From positions 985,501-1,049,500 of the forward strand of contig NZ_CP087176.1 of NCBI RefSeq assembly GCF_024748695.1: a stretch of DNA of 64,000 bases, in the 5' to 3' direction. Positions 35,585-44,528 of this stretch are shown piece after piece. The notes beneath the pieces were generated by a model. The model was given only the letters and a program-made list of their open reading frames with translations. It had not been told where the DNA came from and made no database searches. Every line of letters starts with the position of its first letter. The stretch's first letter is position 1. The position numbers and the translations under genes are program-made. The stretch comes from Pseudomonas sp. B21-040. Its GTDB lineage: Bacteria; Pseudomonadota; Gammaproteobacteria; Pseudomonadales; Pseudomonadaceae.

Positions 35585-35616
35585 AATCAAATTACGTTAT
35601 GCGTAATCAAATTACG
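35585..35616. promoter_or_regulatory. Probable HmgR operator
   Basis: A 12-base direct repeat AATCAAATTACG occurs at 35585-35596 and 35605-35616 (20-base period, two helical turns). Between and overlapping them is the palindrome ATTACG-TTATG-CGTAAT (35591-35607). The block lies 77 bases before the hmgA start and 57 bases from the hmgR start, where an IclR-type repressor would sit. Confidence 0.7.
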
Positions 35617-35692
35617 ATAAAAATAACCCAGGCGTGCCGAACCTCTGCAACAGAGCGACAGGCCACTGCCTACTCCCTGTTCAGGAGGCTCC

Positions 35693-36997
35693 ATGAACCC
35701 TGATTCAACCGCGCCAGCGCTGGCTTATCAGTCAGGCTTCGGCAACGAGTTCAGCAGTGAAGCGTTGCCCGGCGCACTGCCCGTCGGCCAGAATTCCCCG
35801 CAAAAGGCCCCCTATGGCCTCTACACCGAATTGTTCTCCGGCACCGCGTTTACCATGGCTCGCAGTGAAGCGCGGCGCACATGGATGTACCGCATTCAGC
35901 CATCGGCCAATCACCCGGCGTTCGTCAAACTGGATCGGCAACTGGCCGGCGGCCCATTGGGTGAAGTGACCCCCAACCGCCTGCGCTGGAACCCGTTGGA
36001 CATCCCCACCGAGCCGACCGATTTCATCGATGGGCTGGTGAGCATGGCCGCCAACTCGGGCGCGGAAAAACCGGCCGGGATCAGCATCCTTAGCTACCGC
36101 GCGAACCGCTCCATGGAGCGCGTTTTCTTCAACGCTGACGGCGAACTGCTGCTGGTGCCGGAGCAGGGGCGCTTGCGAATTGCTACCGAGCTCGGCGTGC
36201 TGGATCTGGAACCACTGGAAATCGCCGTATTGCCACGCGGGCTGAAATTTCGCGTCGAACTGCTCGACCCGCAAGCGCGCGGTTACATCGCCGAGAACCA
36301 CGGCGCGCCGTTGCGTCTGCCGGACCTGGGGCCGATCGGCAGCAATGGCCTGGCCAACCCGCGGGACTTCCTGACGCCGGTTGCGCATTACGAAAATCTC
36401 AAGCAGCCGACCACGCTGGTGCAGAAATTCCTCGGTCAATTGTGGGGCTGCGAGCTGGATCATTCACCGCTCAACGTGGTCGCCTGGCATGGCAATAACG
36501 TGCCGTACAAATATGACCTGCGCCGTTTCAATACCATCGGCACGGTCAGTTTCGATCACCCGGACCCTTCGATTTTCACCGTCCTGACGTCGCCAACCAG
36601 TGTGCATGGCCTGGCCAACCTGGACTTCGTGATCTTCCCGCCACGCTGGATGGTCGCCGAGAAAACCTTCCGTCCACCGTGGTTCCACCGCAATCTGATG
36701 AACGAGTTCATGGGGCTGATCAAAGGCGAATACGATGCCAAGGCCGAAGGCTTTGTGCCCGGCGGTGCGTCCTTGCACAGCTGCATGAGTGCACACGGTC
36801 CCGACGGTGAAACCTGCACCAAGGCGATCAATGCGGAACTGGCGCCAGCGAAAATCGACAACACCATGGCCTTCATGTTCGAGACCAGCCAGGTATTGCG
36901 CCCGAGCCGTTTCGCCCTGGATTGCCCGCAACTGCAAACAAACTACGATGCCTGCTGGGCCACGCTGCCTGCCACTTTCGACCCGACCCGGAGATAA
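35693..36997 (+). CDS. hmgA: Homogentisate 1,2-dioxygenase
   Basis: A 434-residue non-haem Fe(II) enzyme that opens the homogentisate ring to maleylacetoacetate. It opens with [19 protein letters not shown], the family N-terminus. The iron ligands lie in the C-terminal block [15 protein letters not shown] (His and Glu) and in [11 protein letters not shown] (His). Full length for the family. First gene of hmgA-fahA-maiA; GGAGG six bases before the ATG; the fahA start follows its stop by 3 bases. Confidence 0.97.
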   Translation: MNPDSTAPALAYQSGFGNEFSSEALPGALPVGQNSPQKAPYGLYTELFSGTAFTMARSEARRTWMYRIQPSANHPAFVKLDRQLAGGPLGEVTPNRLRWNPLDIPTEPTDFIDGLVSMAANSGAEKPAGISILSYRANRSMERVFFNADGELLLVPEQGRLRIATELGVLDLEPLEIAVLPRGLKFRVELLDPQARGYIAENHGAPLRLPDLGPIGSNGLANPRDFLTPVAHYENLKQPTTLVQKFLGQLWGCELDHSPLNVVAWHGNNVPYKYDLRRFNTIGTVSFDHPDPSIFTVLTSPTSVHGLANLDFVIFPPRWMVAEKTFRPPWFHRNLMNEFMGLIKGEYDAKAEGFVPGGASLHSCMSAHGPDGETCTKAINAELAPAKIDNTMAFMFETSQVLRPSRFALDCPQLQTNYDACWATLPATFDPTRR

Positions 36998-37000
36998 CCC

Positions 37001-38305
37001 ATGACTCAGACTTCCATCACTCGTAGCTGGGTTGCCTCCGCCAACGGCCACACCGATTTCCCGCTGCAAAACCTGCCGTTGGGTGTGTTCAGCGTGAACG
37101 GTTCAGCCCCGCGCAGCGGTGTGGCGATCGGCGAGCATATTTTTGATCTGGAGGCGGCGCTGGAAGCCGGGCTGTTCGATGGCGCTGCGAAAGCGGCCGT
37201 CGAAGCGACCCGTGGCGGTCAACTGAATGCGTTTTTCGAACTGGGTCGCGACGCTCGCGTTGCCTTGCGCCAACGTCTGCTGGAACTGTTCACCGAAGGC
37301 AGCACCCTGCACGGAAAAATCGAAGCCCAAGGCGCAAAACTGCTGCCCTTGGCGGCGAATTGCGAGATGCACCTGCCAGCTAAAATCAACGATTACACCG
37401 ACTTCTACGTCGGTATCGAGCACGCGCAAAACGTCGGCAAACTGTTCCGCCCCGATAACCCGCTGCTGCCGAACTACAAGTACGTCCCCATCGGTTATCA
37501 CGGCCGCGCTTCGACCATTCGTCCGTCCGGTACTGACGTTCGCCGTCCGAAAGGCCAGACCTTGCCGGCCGGTCAGACCGAGCCGACATTTGGTCCGTGC
37601 GCGCGTCTGGACTACGAACTGGAACTGGGCATCTGGATTGGCCAAGGCAACGAGATGGGCGACTCGATCGCCATCGGTGATGCCGCTGATCACATCGCCG
37701 GTTTCTGCTTGCTCAACGATTGGTCGGCACGTGACATTCAAGCGTGGGAATACCAGCCGTTGGGGCCGTTCCTGTCGAAAAGCTTTATCACCAGCATTTC
37801 ACCGTGGGTGGTGACGGCCGAAGCGCTGGAGCCGTTCCGTCGCCCGCAAGCTGCGCGCCCTGAAGGCGATCCGCAGCCGCTGCCGTACCTGTTCGACAAA
37901 CGCGATCAAGCCGCTGGCGGTTTCGACATCGAACTCGAAGTGCTGCTGCTCACCGAAGGCCTGCGCGAGCAGAAGTTGCCGGCCCATCGCCTGACGCTCA
38001 GCAACACCCAACACATGTACTGGACCGTGGCGCAAATGGTCGCGCACCACAGCGTCAATGGTTGCCAGTTGCAGGCCGGTGACCTGTTCGGCTCGGGCAC
38101 CTTGTCCGGTCCCGAAAGCGGTCAGTTCGGCAGCCTGCTGGAAATCACCGAGGGCGGTAAAAAGCCGATCGAACTGGCGTCGGGTGAGGTGCGTAAATTC
38201 CTGGAAGACGGCGACGAAATCATCCTGCGTGCCCGTTGCAGCCGTGAAGGTTTTGCCTCTATCGGTTTCGGCGAATGCCGCGGCAAAGTGCTGTCGGCTC
38301 GCTAA
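37001..38305 (+). CDS. fahA: Fumarylacetoacetase
   Basis: A 434-residue hydrolase that splits fumarylacetoacetate into fumarate and acetoacetate, the last step of tyrosine degradation. N-terminal SH3-like region is followed by the FAH core: DFYVGIEHAQNVGKLFRP (catalytic His and metal Asp), IGYHGRASTIRPSGTDVRRP, RLDYELELGIWIGQGN (metal Glu residues) and LLNDWSARDIQAWEYQPLGPFLSKSF. GGAG precedes the ATG and the gene is tightly packed after hmgA. Confidence 0.97.
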   Translation: MTQTSITRSWVASANGHTDFPLQNLPLGVFSVNGSAPRSGVAIGEHIFDLEAALEAGLFDGAAKAAVEATRGGQLNAFFELGRDARVALRQRLLELFTEGSTLHGKIEAQGAKLLPLAANCEMHLPAKINDYTDFYVGIEHAQNVGKLFRPDNPLLPNYKYVPIGYHGRASTIRPSGTDVRRPKGQTLPAGQTEPTFGPCARLDYELELGIWIGQGNEMGDSIAIGDAADHIAGFCLLNDWSARDIQAWEYQPLGPFLSKSFITSISPWVVTAEALEPFRRPQAARPEGDPQPLPYLFDKRDQAAGGFDIELEVLLLTEGLREQKLPAHRLTLSNTQHMYWTVAQMVAHHSVNGCQLQAGDLFGSGTLSGPESGQFGSLLEITEGGKKPIELASGEVRKFLEDGDEIILRARCSREGFASIGFGECRGKVLSAR

Positions 38306-38317
38306 GAGGATCGGGTC

Positions 38318-38953
38318 ATGGAACTCTATACCTACTACCGTTCGACCTCGTCTTTTCGGGTGCGAATCGCATTGGCGCTCAAGGGCCTGGACTACCAGGC
38401 GCTGCCGATCAACCTGATTGCACCGCAAGGTGGCGAACATCGGCAGCCGCCTTATCTGGGCATCAACCCGCAGGGTCGGGTGCCGGCTCTGCGCACGGAC
38501 GAAGGCGATCTGTTGATTCAGTCGCCAGCGATCATCGAGTACCTGGAAGAACGTTATCCACAGGTGCCGCTGCTGTCCAAAGACCTTGCCGCCCGCGCCC
38601 ATGAACGCGGTGTGGCGGCGGTGATTGGTTGCGATGTGCATCCATTGCATAACGTCAGCGTGCTCAACAAGCTGCGCCAACTGGGTCATGACGAGCCGCA
38701 AGTGGTGGAGTGGATCGGGCACTGGATCAGCCAGGGGCTGGCGACGGTGGAGCAGTTGATCGGTGAGAAGGGTTATTGCTTTGGCGACGAACCGGGATTG
38801 GCGGATGTCTACCTGATCCCCCAGCTGTACGCGGCCGAGCGATTCAATATTTCCCTCGAAGCGTATCCACGAATTCGCCGAGTAGCGGCACTGGCAGCCA
38901 CCCATCCAGCGTTCATCACGGCGCACCCGGCCAACCAGCCTGATACCCCATAA
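38318..38953 (+). CDS. maiA: Maleylacetoacetate isomerase (zeta-class GST)
   Basis: A 211-residue glutathione transferase that isomerises maleylacetoacetate to fumarylacetoacetate. The zeta-class active-site signature S-S-x-R-V-R is visible in YYRSTSSFRVRIALAL (Ser/Arg contact glutathione), and the GSH gamma-glutamyl contact is in IQSPAIIEYLEERYP. The C-terminal helical domain has the DVHPLHNVSVLNKL block typical of zeta GSTs. It is 12 bp downstream of fahA and ends the operon. Confidence 0.96.
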   Translation: MELYTYYRSTSSFRVRIALALKGLDYQALPINLIAPQGGEHRQPPYLGINPQGRVPALRTDEGDLLIQSPAIIEYLEERYPQVPLLSKDLAARAHERGVAAVIGCDVHPLHNVSVLNKLRQLGHDEPQVVEWIGHWISQGLATVEQLIGEKGYCFGDEPGLADVYLIPQLYAAERFNISLEAYPRIRRVAALAATHPAFITAHPANQPDTP

Positions 38954-38989
38954 AGCCTCATGTTGACCCCTGTAGGAGCCGGCGATTAA

Positions 38990-39793
38990 TCAATGGACGA
39001 TCGAGTTGGGCGGCAAATGCCCCAGCCGTTCCGTCAGGCGAATCCGCTGGATCGGGTCGTCGCTGAGCAACAGCGCATGCTCCAGATCAAATCGCTCGGC
39101 ATTCGGACAGTCCAGCCGTTGATAGAGGCTGGCCCTGGCCAGGTAGTCGGCGGCGTTGGCGTTGCCCAGTTCCAGTACGCGTTCGGCGTCGATCAGGGCA
39201 CCGATGTAGTCATCGTGGGACAGGTGCAGCTGACGCAGGTTTCGCGACAGGCGCTGCATCATCTGCACCGGGTCAGCCGTCAGTAAATGGTCAGCGCTGA
39301 GTTTCATGTTCGGGCCGTACTGTCGATGCAGCAGTTCACGGCAGTCGTTGGGGTATAACCGGCGCCCGCCACAAGGGTCGAGCAGATGATCGGCACCGGG
39401 AACCCGCAACAGGAAGTGCCCGGGGAAGTTGACGCCCACCAGCGGGATTTCCAGGCGTTTGGCCAACTCCAGTGCAATCAGCCCAAGGGACAACGGCTGG
39501 CCACGTCGCAGCTCCAGCACTCTGTTGAGCAAGGCGACTTGAGGGCGTAACGGAGTGAAGTCGTCCTGGGCGAACCCCAGGTCATTCATCCGCCGCAACA
39601 ACGGCTGGGCCAGTTCGGCGACCGGCAACATCGGCAAACCCTGGCTGACCTGCTGTGTCAGGTCGTTGAGGTCGGCCAGTACTGCCTCGGGGGCCAGCCT
39701 GGCATCGTGCTCGACCGCCATCCACAGCCCTGCCTCGAACAGCGCGGGCGGTGAACGTTGCAGGCAATCGAAGAAGCATTGTCGGGGCGTCAT
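38990..39793 (-). CDS. SirB1/transglutaminase-like TPR protein
   Basis: A 267-residue protein of the SirB1 (YchA) family. The N-terminal two thirds form a transglutaminase-like fold (LNRVLELRRGQPLSLGLIALELAKRL, then GVNFPGHFLLRVPG and DPCGGRRLY); the catalytic Cys is not obvious, as is common in this family. The C-terminal 70 residues form TPR-like helices (IGALIDAERVLELGNANAADYLARA). Function not established. The ATG at 39793 is preferred to the longer frame. Confidence 0.87.
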   Translation of the reverse strand: MTPRQCFFDCLQRSPPALFEAGLWMAVEHDARLAPEAVLADLNDLTQQVSQGLPMLPVAELAQPLLRRMNDLGFAQDDFTPLRPQVALLNRVLELRRGQPLSLGLIALELAKRLEIPLVGVNFPGHFLLRVPGADHLLDPCGGRRLYPNDCRELLHRQYGPNMKLSADHLLTADPVQMMQRLSRNLRQLHLSHDDYIGALIDAERVLELGNANAADYLARASLYQRLDCPNAERFDLEHALLLSDDPIQRIRLTERLGHLPPNSIVH

Positions 39794-39976
39794 CAAAATC
39801 TCCGGCGGATGCCTCGTTTTAGCCCCGTCTCCGGCATTCGTCCAGTGCTGCACACATGCGGTTTCAGGTTATGTCCGAAAGCCTGCAAAGTAGCGCCGCT
39901 TATTCCGGTGCGCTTCTGCAATTTTTGGGCGCAAGCCTATACTGGCGACTACAAGAAGTGATTCGGGAGCCCCACG

Positions 39977-40996
39977 ATGTTCGCTCTCATGCAAAGCACT
40001 CGCCTTGAATCGCTGCATCTGAGCGTCGACCCGGTCACCGGGTTGAAGGCGGTGATTGCCATTCATAACAGCCGGCTGGGACCTGCCCTGGGCGGCTGTC
40101 GTTACCTTGCCTACCCCAGCGACGAATCGGCGGTCGAGGATGCCATACGCCTGGCACAAGGCATGAGTTACAAAGCTGCGCTGGCCGGTCTGGCCCAGGG
40201 CGGCGGCGTGGCGGTGATTGTTCGCCCGGCCCATGTGGAAAATCGCGGTGCATTGTTCGAAGCTTTCGGGCGCTGCATCGACCAGCTCGACGGCCGCTAT
40301 ATCACGGCTATCGACAGTGGCACTTCAGTCGCCGACATGGATTGCATCGCCCAGCAAACCCAACACGTCACCAGCACCACGTCAGCGGGCGACCCAGCAC
40401 CGCATGCCGCCATGGGCGTGTTCACCGGCATTCGAGCGACCGCGATGGCCCGTCTGGGCAGCGATAATCTGGAGGGCCTGCGTGTGGCCATCCAAGGGTT
40501 GGGCAATGTCGGTTACGCGCTCGCTGAACAACTGCATGCGGCAGGCGCTGAACTGCTGGTCAGCGATATCGATCACGGCAAGGTGCAACTGGCGATGGAA
40601 CAATTGGGCGCGCACCCGATTGCCAACGACGCACTGCTCAGCACGCCGTGTGACATCCTCGCGCCGTGTGGCCTGGGCGGCGTGCTCAACAGCCACTCCG
40701 TGACACAACTGCGCTGCTCGGCGGTGGCCGGCTCTGCCAACAATCAACTGACGCACCTGGAAGTCGCCGATCAACTGGAGCGACGCGGCATCCTGTATGC
40801 GCCGGACTACGTGATCAATTCGGGCGGGCTGATCTACGTTTCGCTCAAGCACCGTGGCGAAGAGCTGACGACCATCACCGCGCACCTGTCGAAAATTGCT
40901 TCACGGCTGACCGAAGTCTTCGCCCATGCCCAGGCGGAAAAACGCTCGCCTGCGCGGGTGGCGGACGAACTGGCGGAGAAAGTGTTGTACCGCTGA
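39977..40996 (+). CDS. Leu/Glu/Phe/Val dehydrogenase family protein with altered catalytic Lys
   Basis: A 339-residue amino-acid dehydrogenase homologue. The N-terminal substrate domain has LGPALGGCRYLAYP and MSYKAALAGLAQGGG; the NAD domain has IQGLGNVGYALAEQL and SDIDHG; APDYVINSGGLIYV closes the pocket. In leucine dehydrogenases the glycine run is followed by the catalytic Lys (GGGK); here residue 78 is Val (GTG at 40208-40210). The first pocket Lys (Lys66 in MSYK) is kept. The enzyme may be inactive for oxidative deamination or changed in function; a sequencing error would need two base changes. A shared terminator lies downstream. Confidence 0.9.
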   Translation: MFALMQSTRLESLHLSVDPVTGLKAVIAIHNSRLGPALGGCRYLAYPSDESAVEDAIRLAQGMSYKAALAGLAQGGGVAVIVRPAHVENRGALFEAFGRCIDQLDGRYITAIDSGTSVADMDCIAQQTQHVTSTTSAGDPAPHAAMGVFTGIRATAMARLGSDNLEGLRVAIQGLGNVGYALAEQLHAAGAELLVSDIDHGKVQLAMEQLGAHPIANDALLSTPCDILAPCGLGGVLNSHSVTQLRCSAVAGSANNQLTHLEVADQLERRGILYAPDYVINSGGLIYVSLKHRGEELTTITAHLSKIASRLTEVFAHAQAEKRSPARVADELAEKVLYR

Positions 40997-41021
40997 ATTC
41001 TGCTATTGCCCAAGACATGAA

Positions 41022-41053
41022 AAAGGCCCTGAGTCATTCGACTCAGGGCCTAT
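41022..41053. terminator. Bidirectional terminator between the dehydrogenase gene and yebG
   Basis: AGGCCCTGAGT-CATTCG-ACTCAGGGCCT has an 11-bp stem. On the minus strand it is followed by TTTTT, a good terminator for yebG; on the plus strand the tail is weaker. Confidence 0.85.
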
Positions 41054-41069
41054 TCAATTCGGGTGTTTC

Positions 41070-41420
41070 TTACTTCGGTGCCTTGGCCGCTTTGGCTGGC
41101 TTGGTCGGCGCAGCGTCAGGCGCTTCAACAGCCACTTCGACAGCTTCGGCCGTTTCAATGACTTCAGCCGGCGCATTCAGCAGCTCGGACAAGGCATCCG
41201 GCTGGCTCTTGAACGCCTTGGCAAATACATCGCGATTCTTCGCCATGTAAATCCCGGCTTCTTCCACTTGCTGCTCGGTCAGGGACGGAACGGCTTTTTG
41301 CAACACTTCAGCCAGCAATTCAGCCAGTTCGAGCATTTTGTCATGACGGTCAGCTTCGGCTTTATCCATGAACAAGCGCTCCAGATCTCGGCTGCTGCGG
41401 TATACCACTTCGACGGCCAT
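41070..41420 (-). CDS. yebG: SOS-regulated protein YebG
   Basis: A 116-residue protein matching YebG (MAVEVVYRSSRDLERLF, then DKAEADRHDKMLELAELLAEVL), with the family's conserved N-terminal ~75 residues. The tail from residue 80 is a low-complexity Ala/Pro/Glu/Lys stretch (APTKPAKAAKAPK) longer than in E. coli. It is damage-inducible there with no defined biochemical role. A canonical LexA box lies 44 bases upstream of the start, so regulation is clear from the sequence. Confidence 0.92.
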   Translation of the reverse strand: MAVEVVYRSSRDLERLFMDKAEADRHDKMLELAELLAEVLQKAVPSLTEQQVEEAGIYMAKNRDVFAKAFKSQPDALSELLNAPAEVIETAEAVEVAVEAPDAAPTKPAKAAKAPK

Positions 41421-41463
41421 TCACCACCTCACATGCCTTCACAATAGTTGTCTGTTTCGACCA

Positions 41464-41479
41464 CTGTATTTATATACAG
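41464..41479. promoter_or_regulatory. LexA (SOS) box of yebG
   Basis: CTGTATTTATATACAG matches the LexA consensus CTGT-N8-ACAG exactly with an A/T-only centre. It lies in the promoter region of the minus-strand yebG gene. Confidence 0.9.
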
Positions 41480-41570
41480 CGAAAAGGATAAGCGAATCCC
41501 TGCGCTTTGGGTAGTGGCTTTTTAATGTAGACCGAAATTGGCGTTTGTCAGGTGAACCGTGTTGTCCCCA

Positions 41571-41641
41571 ATCGCGAGCAAGCTCCCACAGTGGTTTTGT
41601 GAACACCACAGATCCCCTGTGGGAGCGAGCTTGCTCGCGAT
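41571..41641. repeat. Paired REP palindrome
   Basis: ATCGCGAGCAAGCTCCCACA (41571-41590) and the complementary TGTGGGAGCGAGCTTGCTCGCGAT (41618-41641) with a 27-base spacer; the left arm lacks four bases of the core. Lies between the divergent yebG and psiE genes. Confidence 0.85.
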
Positions 41642-41784
41642 GGCGTCAGTGAATTCACCACAAAAGTGTCCAGCAACAACTCATCATCTTCTCACCGAGA
41701 GCGGCTGGCCTTTTTTCTGCATGCAGAACAACCGTCACGTCAATCGCGCATCATCCGCTCGAACCGAGCTAAGGAAGCATCATC

Positions 41785-42285
41785 GTGAAAATCAACTGGG
41801 CCGAAAACCTGCGGCAGAACGTGCACCAACTGGCCGAATCCCTGGGCAACCTGTTCGTCGAAACCTTCCATTACCTGGCGCTGTTCGCCATCGGTGCGGT
41901 GACCGCGTATGCCGCGGTGATGGAGTTTATGGGGATGATCGAAGCAGGGCACATCAAGATCGATGACATCTTGCTGCTGTTCATCTACCTGGAACTGGGT
42001 GCGATGGTCGGGATTTATTTCAAGACCAACCACATGCCGGTGCGTTTCCTGATCTACGTGGCGATCACCGCGCTGACGCGCTTGCTGATTTCCAACGTCT
42101 CGCACCATAACCCGCCGGACCTGGGGATCATCTACCTGTGCGGCGGGATTTTGCTGCTGGCGTTTTCGATCCTGGTGGTGCGTTACGCTTCGTCGCAGTT
42201 TCCTTCGGTGAAAATCGAACACCCGCAACGCAAGATCGGTGCGGGGTCCGGTGAGCATCCGGAAGTGGAGAAGGGCGAGCTTTAG
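41785..42285 (+). CDS. psiE: Phosphate-starvation-inducible protein PsiE
   Basis: A 166-residue inner-membrane protein with four hydrophobic segments (about 28-50, 60-78, 88-108, 118-140). Conserved blocks are EMGAMVGIYF-like (LELGAMVGIYFKTNHMPVRF) and ITALTRLLI. In E. coli psiE responds to phosphate starvation and cAMP-CRP; its role is unknown and no Pho box is evident here. The start is GTG at 41785 with AAGGAAG upstream. Its 3' end overlaps the convergent DUF3509 gene by 4 bp. Confidence 0.9.
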   Translation: MKINWAENLRQNVHQLAESLGNLFVETFHYLALFAIGAVTAYAAVMEFMGMIEAGHIKIDDILLLFIYLELGAMVGIYFKTNHMPVRFLIYVAITALTRLLISNVSHHNPPDLGIIYLCGGILLLAFSILVVRYASSQFPSVKIEHPQRKIGAGSGEHPEVEKGEL

Positions 42286-42599
42286 AGCCGGACCGCGTGT
42301 CGGGGCTGGCCATTGATGTAGGGCGGCGGCAAAGTGTGATCGTCGCCGTCGGTCATGGCTTCGAGGATGGCCATGGCACTGTGGCCCTGTTCGATGGCAA
42401 TGCCGAACTGGATGCTTTGCACGAGGCGTTTGAGGCGTTTGGGGTCATTGCGCTGGTCGGCGCTGATCATGCGTTTGGCGACCACGCGGCCCGCGTTGGA
42501 AAGGGTCAGCATGATGCTGCCGTCCAGACCCTGAATGCTCAGGTTGATCTGGTAATCCGGTGCAAAGGCATCGGTAATGACCTGAAAGGGGTTGTCCAT
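42282..42599 (-). CDS. DUF3509 family protein
   Basis: A 105-residue protein starting MDNPFQVITDAFAPDYQINL. Two beta-strand-like segments with a Leu/Ser pattern precede the family block RVVAKRMISADQRNDPKRL. The family is largely Pseudomonas-specific and of unknown function. Its stop overlaps the psiE stop on the other strand by 4 bp (convergent). Confidence 0.88.
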   Translation of the reverse strand: MDNPFQVITDAFAPDYQINLSIQGLDGSIMLTLSNAGRVVAKRMISADQRNDPKRLKRLVQSIQFGIAIEQGHSAMAILEAMTDGDDHTLPPPYINGQPRHAVRL

Positions 42600-43016
42600 G
42601 ATGCGTCACCGCTTGATTGAACGTGCAGTTGTTGACCGGCCATGTCCGGGTTGGTTCGCACCACCAGACCATCGGCAGATCGCTCGCTGAGGTTTCAAAA
42701 GTCCATTTGCCTCATCGGTGACGTAGCAAGGGGCATGCCGCACAAAGTTGTCGAACAACTATCTCGGCAAAAAAGCGACGGACGTCCTGGCTCATCCAAG
42801 CTCACTAAACCACACCGTTCTCTGTAGCAGCTGGCGCAGCCTGCGTCCGGCTGCGCAGCAGTCGTAAAACCTGAGTGTGCGGTCTTGCTGAAACACCGCG
42901 TCGTCTGATTTAACGACTGCTTCGCAGCCGGACGCAGGCTGCGCCAGCTGCTACGAAGTGCGATTGCGTGTGCCCGTTTCAGGGCAAGAATGAAGCGATG
43001 ACCGCAGACAGTGCAA
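42600..43016. other. Intergenic region with a large inverted repeat
   Basis: 417 bases between DUF3509 and sdaA. Apart from the 42824-42954 inverted repeat, I see no gene: frames are short and without ribosome sites. The first 200 bases should include the DUF3509 promoter. Confidence 0.5.
42824..42954. repeat. Long inverted repeat (Pseudomonas dispersed-repeat type)
   Basis: Arm 42824-42855 (starts GTAGCAGCTGGCGCAGCC) is an exact 32-base complement of arm 42923-42954. The pairing continues inward for about ten more bases with one mismatch (CAGCAGTCGT / ACGACTGCT), leaving a loop of about 45 bases. The sequence family is dispersed in P. fluorescens-type genomes as I remember it and is distinct from the REP cores elsewhere in this window. 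Confidence 0.85.
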
Positions 43017-44393
43017 TCAGCACTCTACCCAGCTCACCGCCAGGCCGCCCCGTGAAGTTTCTTTGTACTTGTCATGCATATCGGCGCCGGTATCGCGCAT
43101 GGTGCGGATGACCCGGTCCAGGGAAATGAAGTGTTTACCGTCGCCGCGCAGGGCCATTTGTGTGGCGTTGATCGCTTTCACGGCGGCAATCGCATTGCGC
43201 TCGATGCACGGCACTTGCACCAGGCCGCCGACCGGGTCGCAGGTCAGGCCAAGGTTGTGTTCCAGGCCGATTTCGGCGGCGTTTTCCAGTTGCTCCGGGG
43301 TGGCGCCGAGCACGTCGGCCAGGCCGGCAGCGGCCATCGCGCAGGCGGAACCGACTTCGCCCTGGCAACCGACTTCAGCACCGGAGATCGAGGCGTTTTT
43401 CTTGCACAGAATCCCGACCGCCGCCGCGCCCAGAAAGAACGCGACTACGTCATCGTCCGACGCGTCCGGGTTGAACTTCATGTAGTAATGAAGCACTGCT
43501 GGAATAATCCCCGCCGCGCCGTTGGTCGGTGCCGTGACCATGCGCCCGCCTGCGGCGTTTTCTTCGTTTACGGCGAGGGCAAACAGGTTGACCCACTCCA
43601 TGGCCGACAGGGTGGACGTGATGACATTCGGTTTGCCGATTTCCAACAGACTGCGGTGCAGTTTCGCGGCACGACGTGGCACATTCAGGCCACCTGGCAG
43701 GATGCCTTCGTGACGTAAACCTTGCTCGACGCACTCACGCATCACCGACCAGATGTGCAGCAGACCCTGGCGGATCTCGGCTTCGCTGCGCCAGGCCAAT
43801 TCGTTGGCCATCATCAATTCGGACACACGCAAGCCGTGCTGGTTGCAGAGTCTGAGCAGTTCGGCGGCGCTGGAAAAATCATACGGCAGCACCACATCGC
43901 TGGCAGGGGCGATGCCGGACTCGGCTTGCGCCGCTTCGATGATAAAACCGCCGCCAACGGAGTAATACGTTTGCTCCGACAATTCGCCGGTTTCGCCGAA
44001 GGCTGTCAGGGACATGGCATTGGGGTGATAGGGCAGGCTCTCATTGAGCAACAAGAGATCGCGCTGCCAGTTGAAGGCGATGGTTCTTTTGCCGGCCAGC
44101 GCGAGTTCACCGGTTTCGAGCAACGTGTTGATTCGGCTGTCGATGCTGCCCGGATCAATGCTGTCCGGCCATTCACCCATCAAGCCCATGACACAGGCCC
44201 GGTCGGTGGCGTGGCCGACGCCGGTGGCGGACAGCGAACCATACAGGCGGATTTCTACCCGGCGCACGGCGTCCAGCAAACCGTGGTCAATCAGTGTCTG
44301 GGCGAAGGTCGCGGCGGCGCGCATCGGGCCGACGGTGTGGGAGCTGGACGGACCGATGCCGACTTTGAAGAGATCGAAAACACTGATAGCCAT
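43017..44393 (-). CDS. sdaA: L-serine dehydratase (single-chain, [4Fe-4S])
   Basis: A 458-residue enzyme that deaminates L-serine to pyruvate. The beta-domain starts [20 protein letters not shown]; the alpha-domain carries the iron-sulfur cysteines in [26 protein letters not shown] and in [18 protein letters not shown]. Length matches the single-polypeptide SdaA class. The start at 44393 (MAISVFDLF) is clear; the open frame upstream is chance. The LysR gene starts 136 bases away on the other strand and is the likely regulator. Confidence 0.96.
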   Translation of the reverse strand: MAISVFDLFKVGIGPSSSHTVGPMRAAATFAQTLIDHGLLDAVRRVEIRLYGSLSATGVGHATDRACVMGLMGEWPDSIDPGSIDSRINTLLETGELALAGKRTIAFNWQRDLLLLNESLPYHPNAMSLTAFGETGELSEQTYYSVGGGFIIEAAQAESGIAPASDVVLPYDFSSAAELLRLCNQHGLRVSELMMANELAWRSEAEIRQGLLHIWSVMRECVEQGLRHEGILPGGLNVPRRAAKLHRSLLEIGKPNVITSTLSAMEWVNLFALAVNEENAAGGRMVTAPTNGAAGIIPAVLHYYMKFNPDASDDDVVAFFLGAAAVGILCKKNASISGAEVGCQGEVGSACAMAAAGLADVLGATPEQLENAAEIGLEHNLGLTCDPVGGLVQVPCIERNAIAAVKAINATQMALRGDGKHFISLDRVIRTMRDTGADMHDKYKETSRGGLAVSWVEC

Positions 44394-44528
44394 GCTAAAG
44401 CCTATACAAGTAATGGAGGAGAAATCGCTGCCATTTTTGTAGGACAAGCGCAATCTCGGCGATACTGACTCCCTCGGTCCATCGTGACCAACGAAACTTC
44501 CTAAGACAGCCTTTAGCAGGACTAAACG

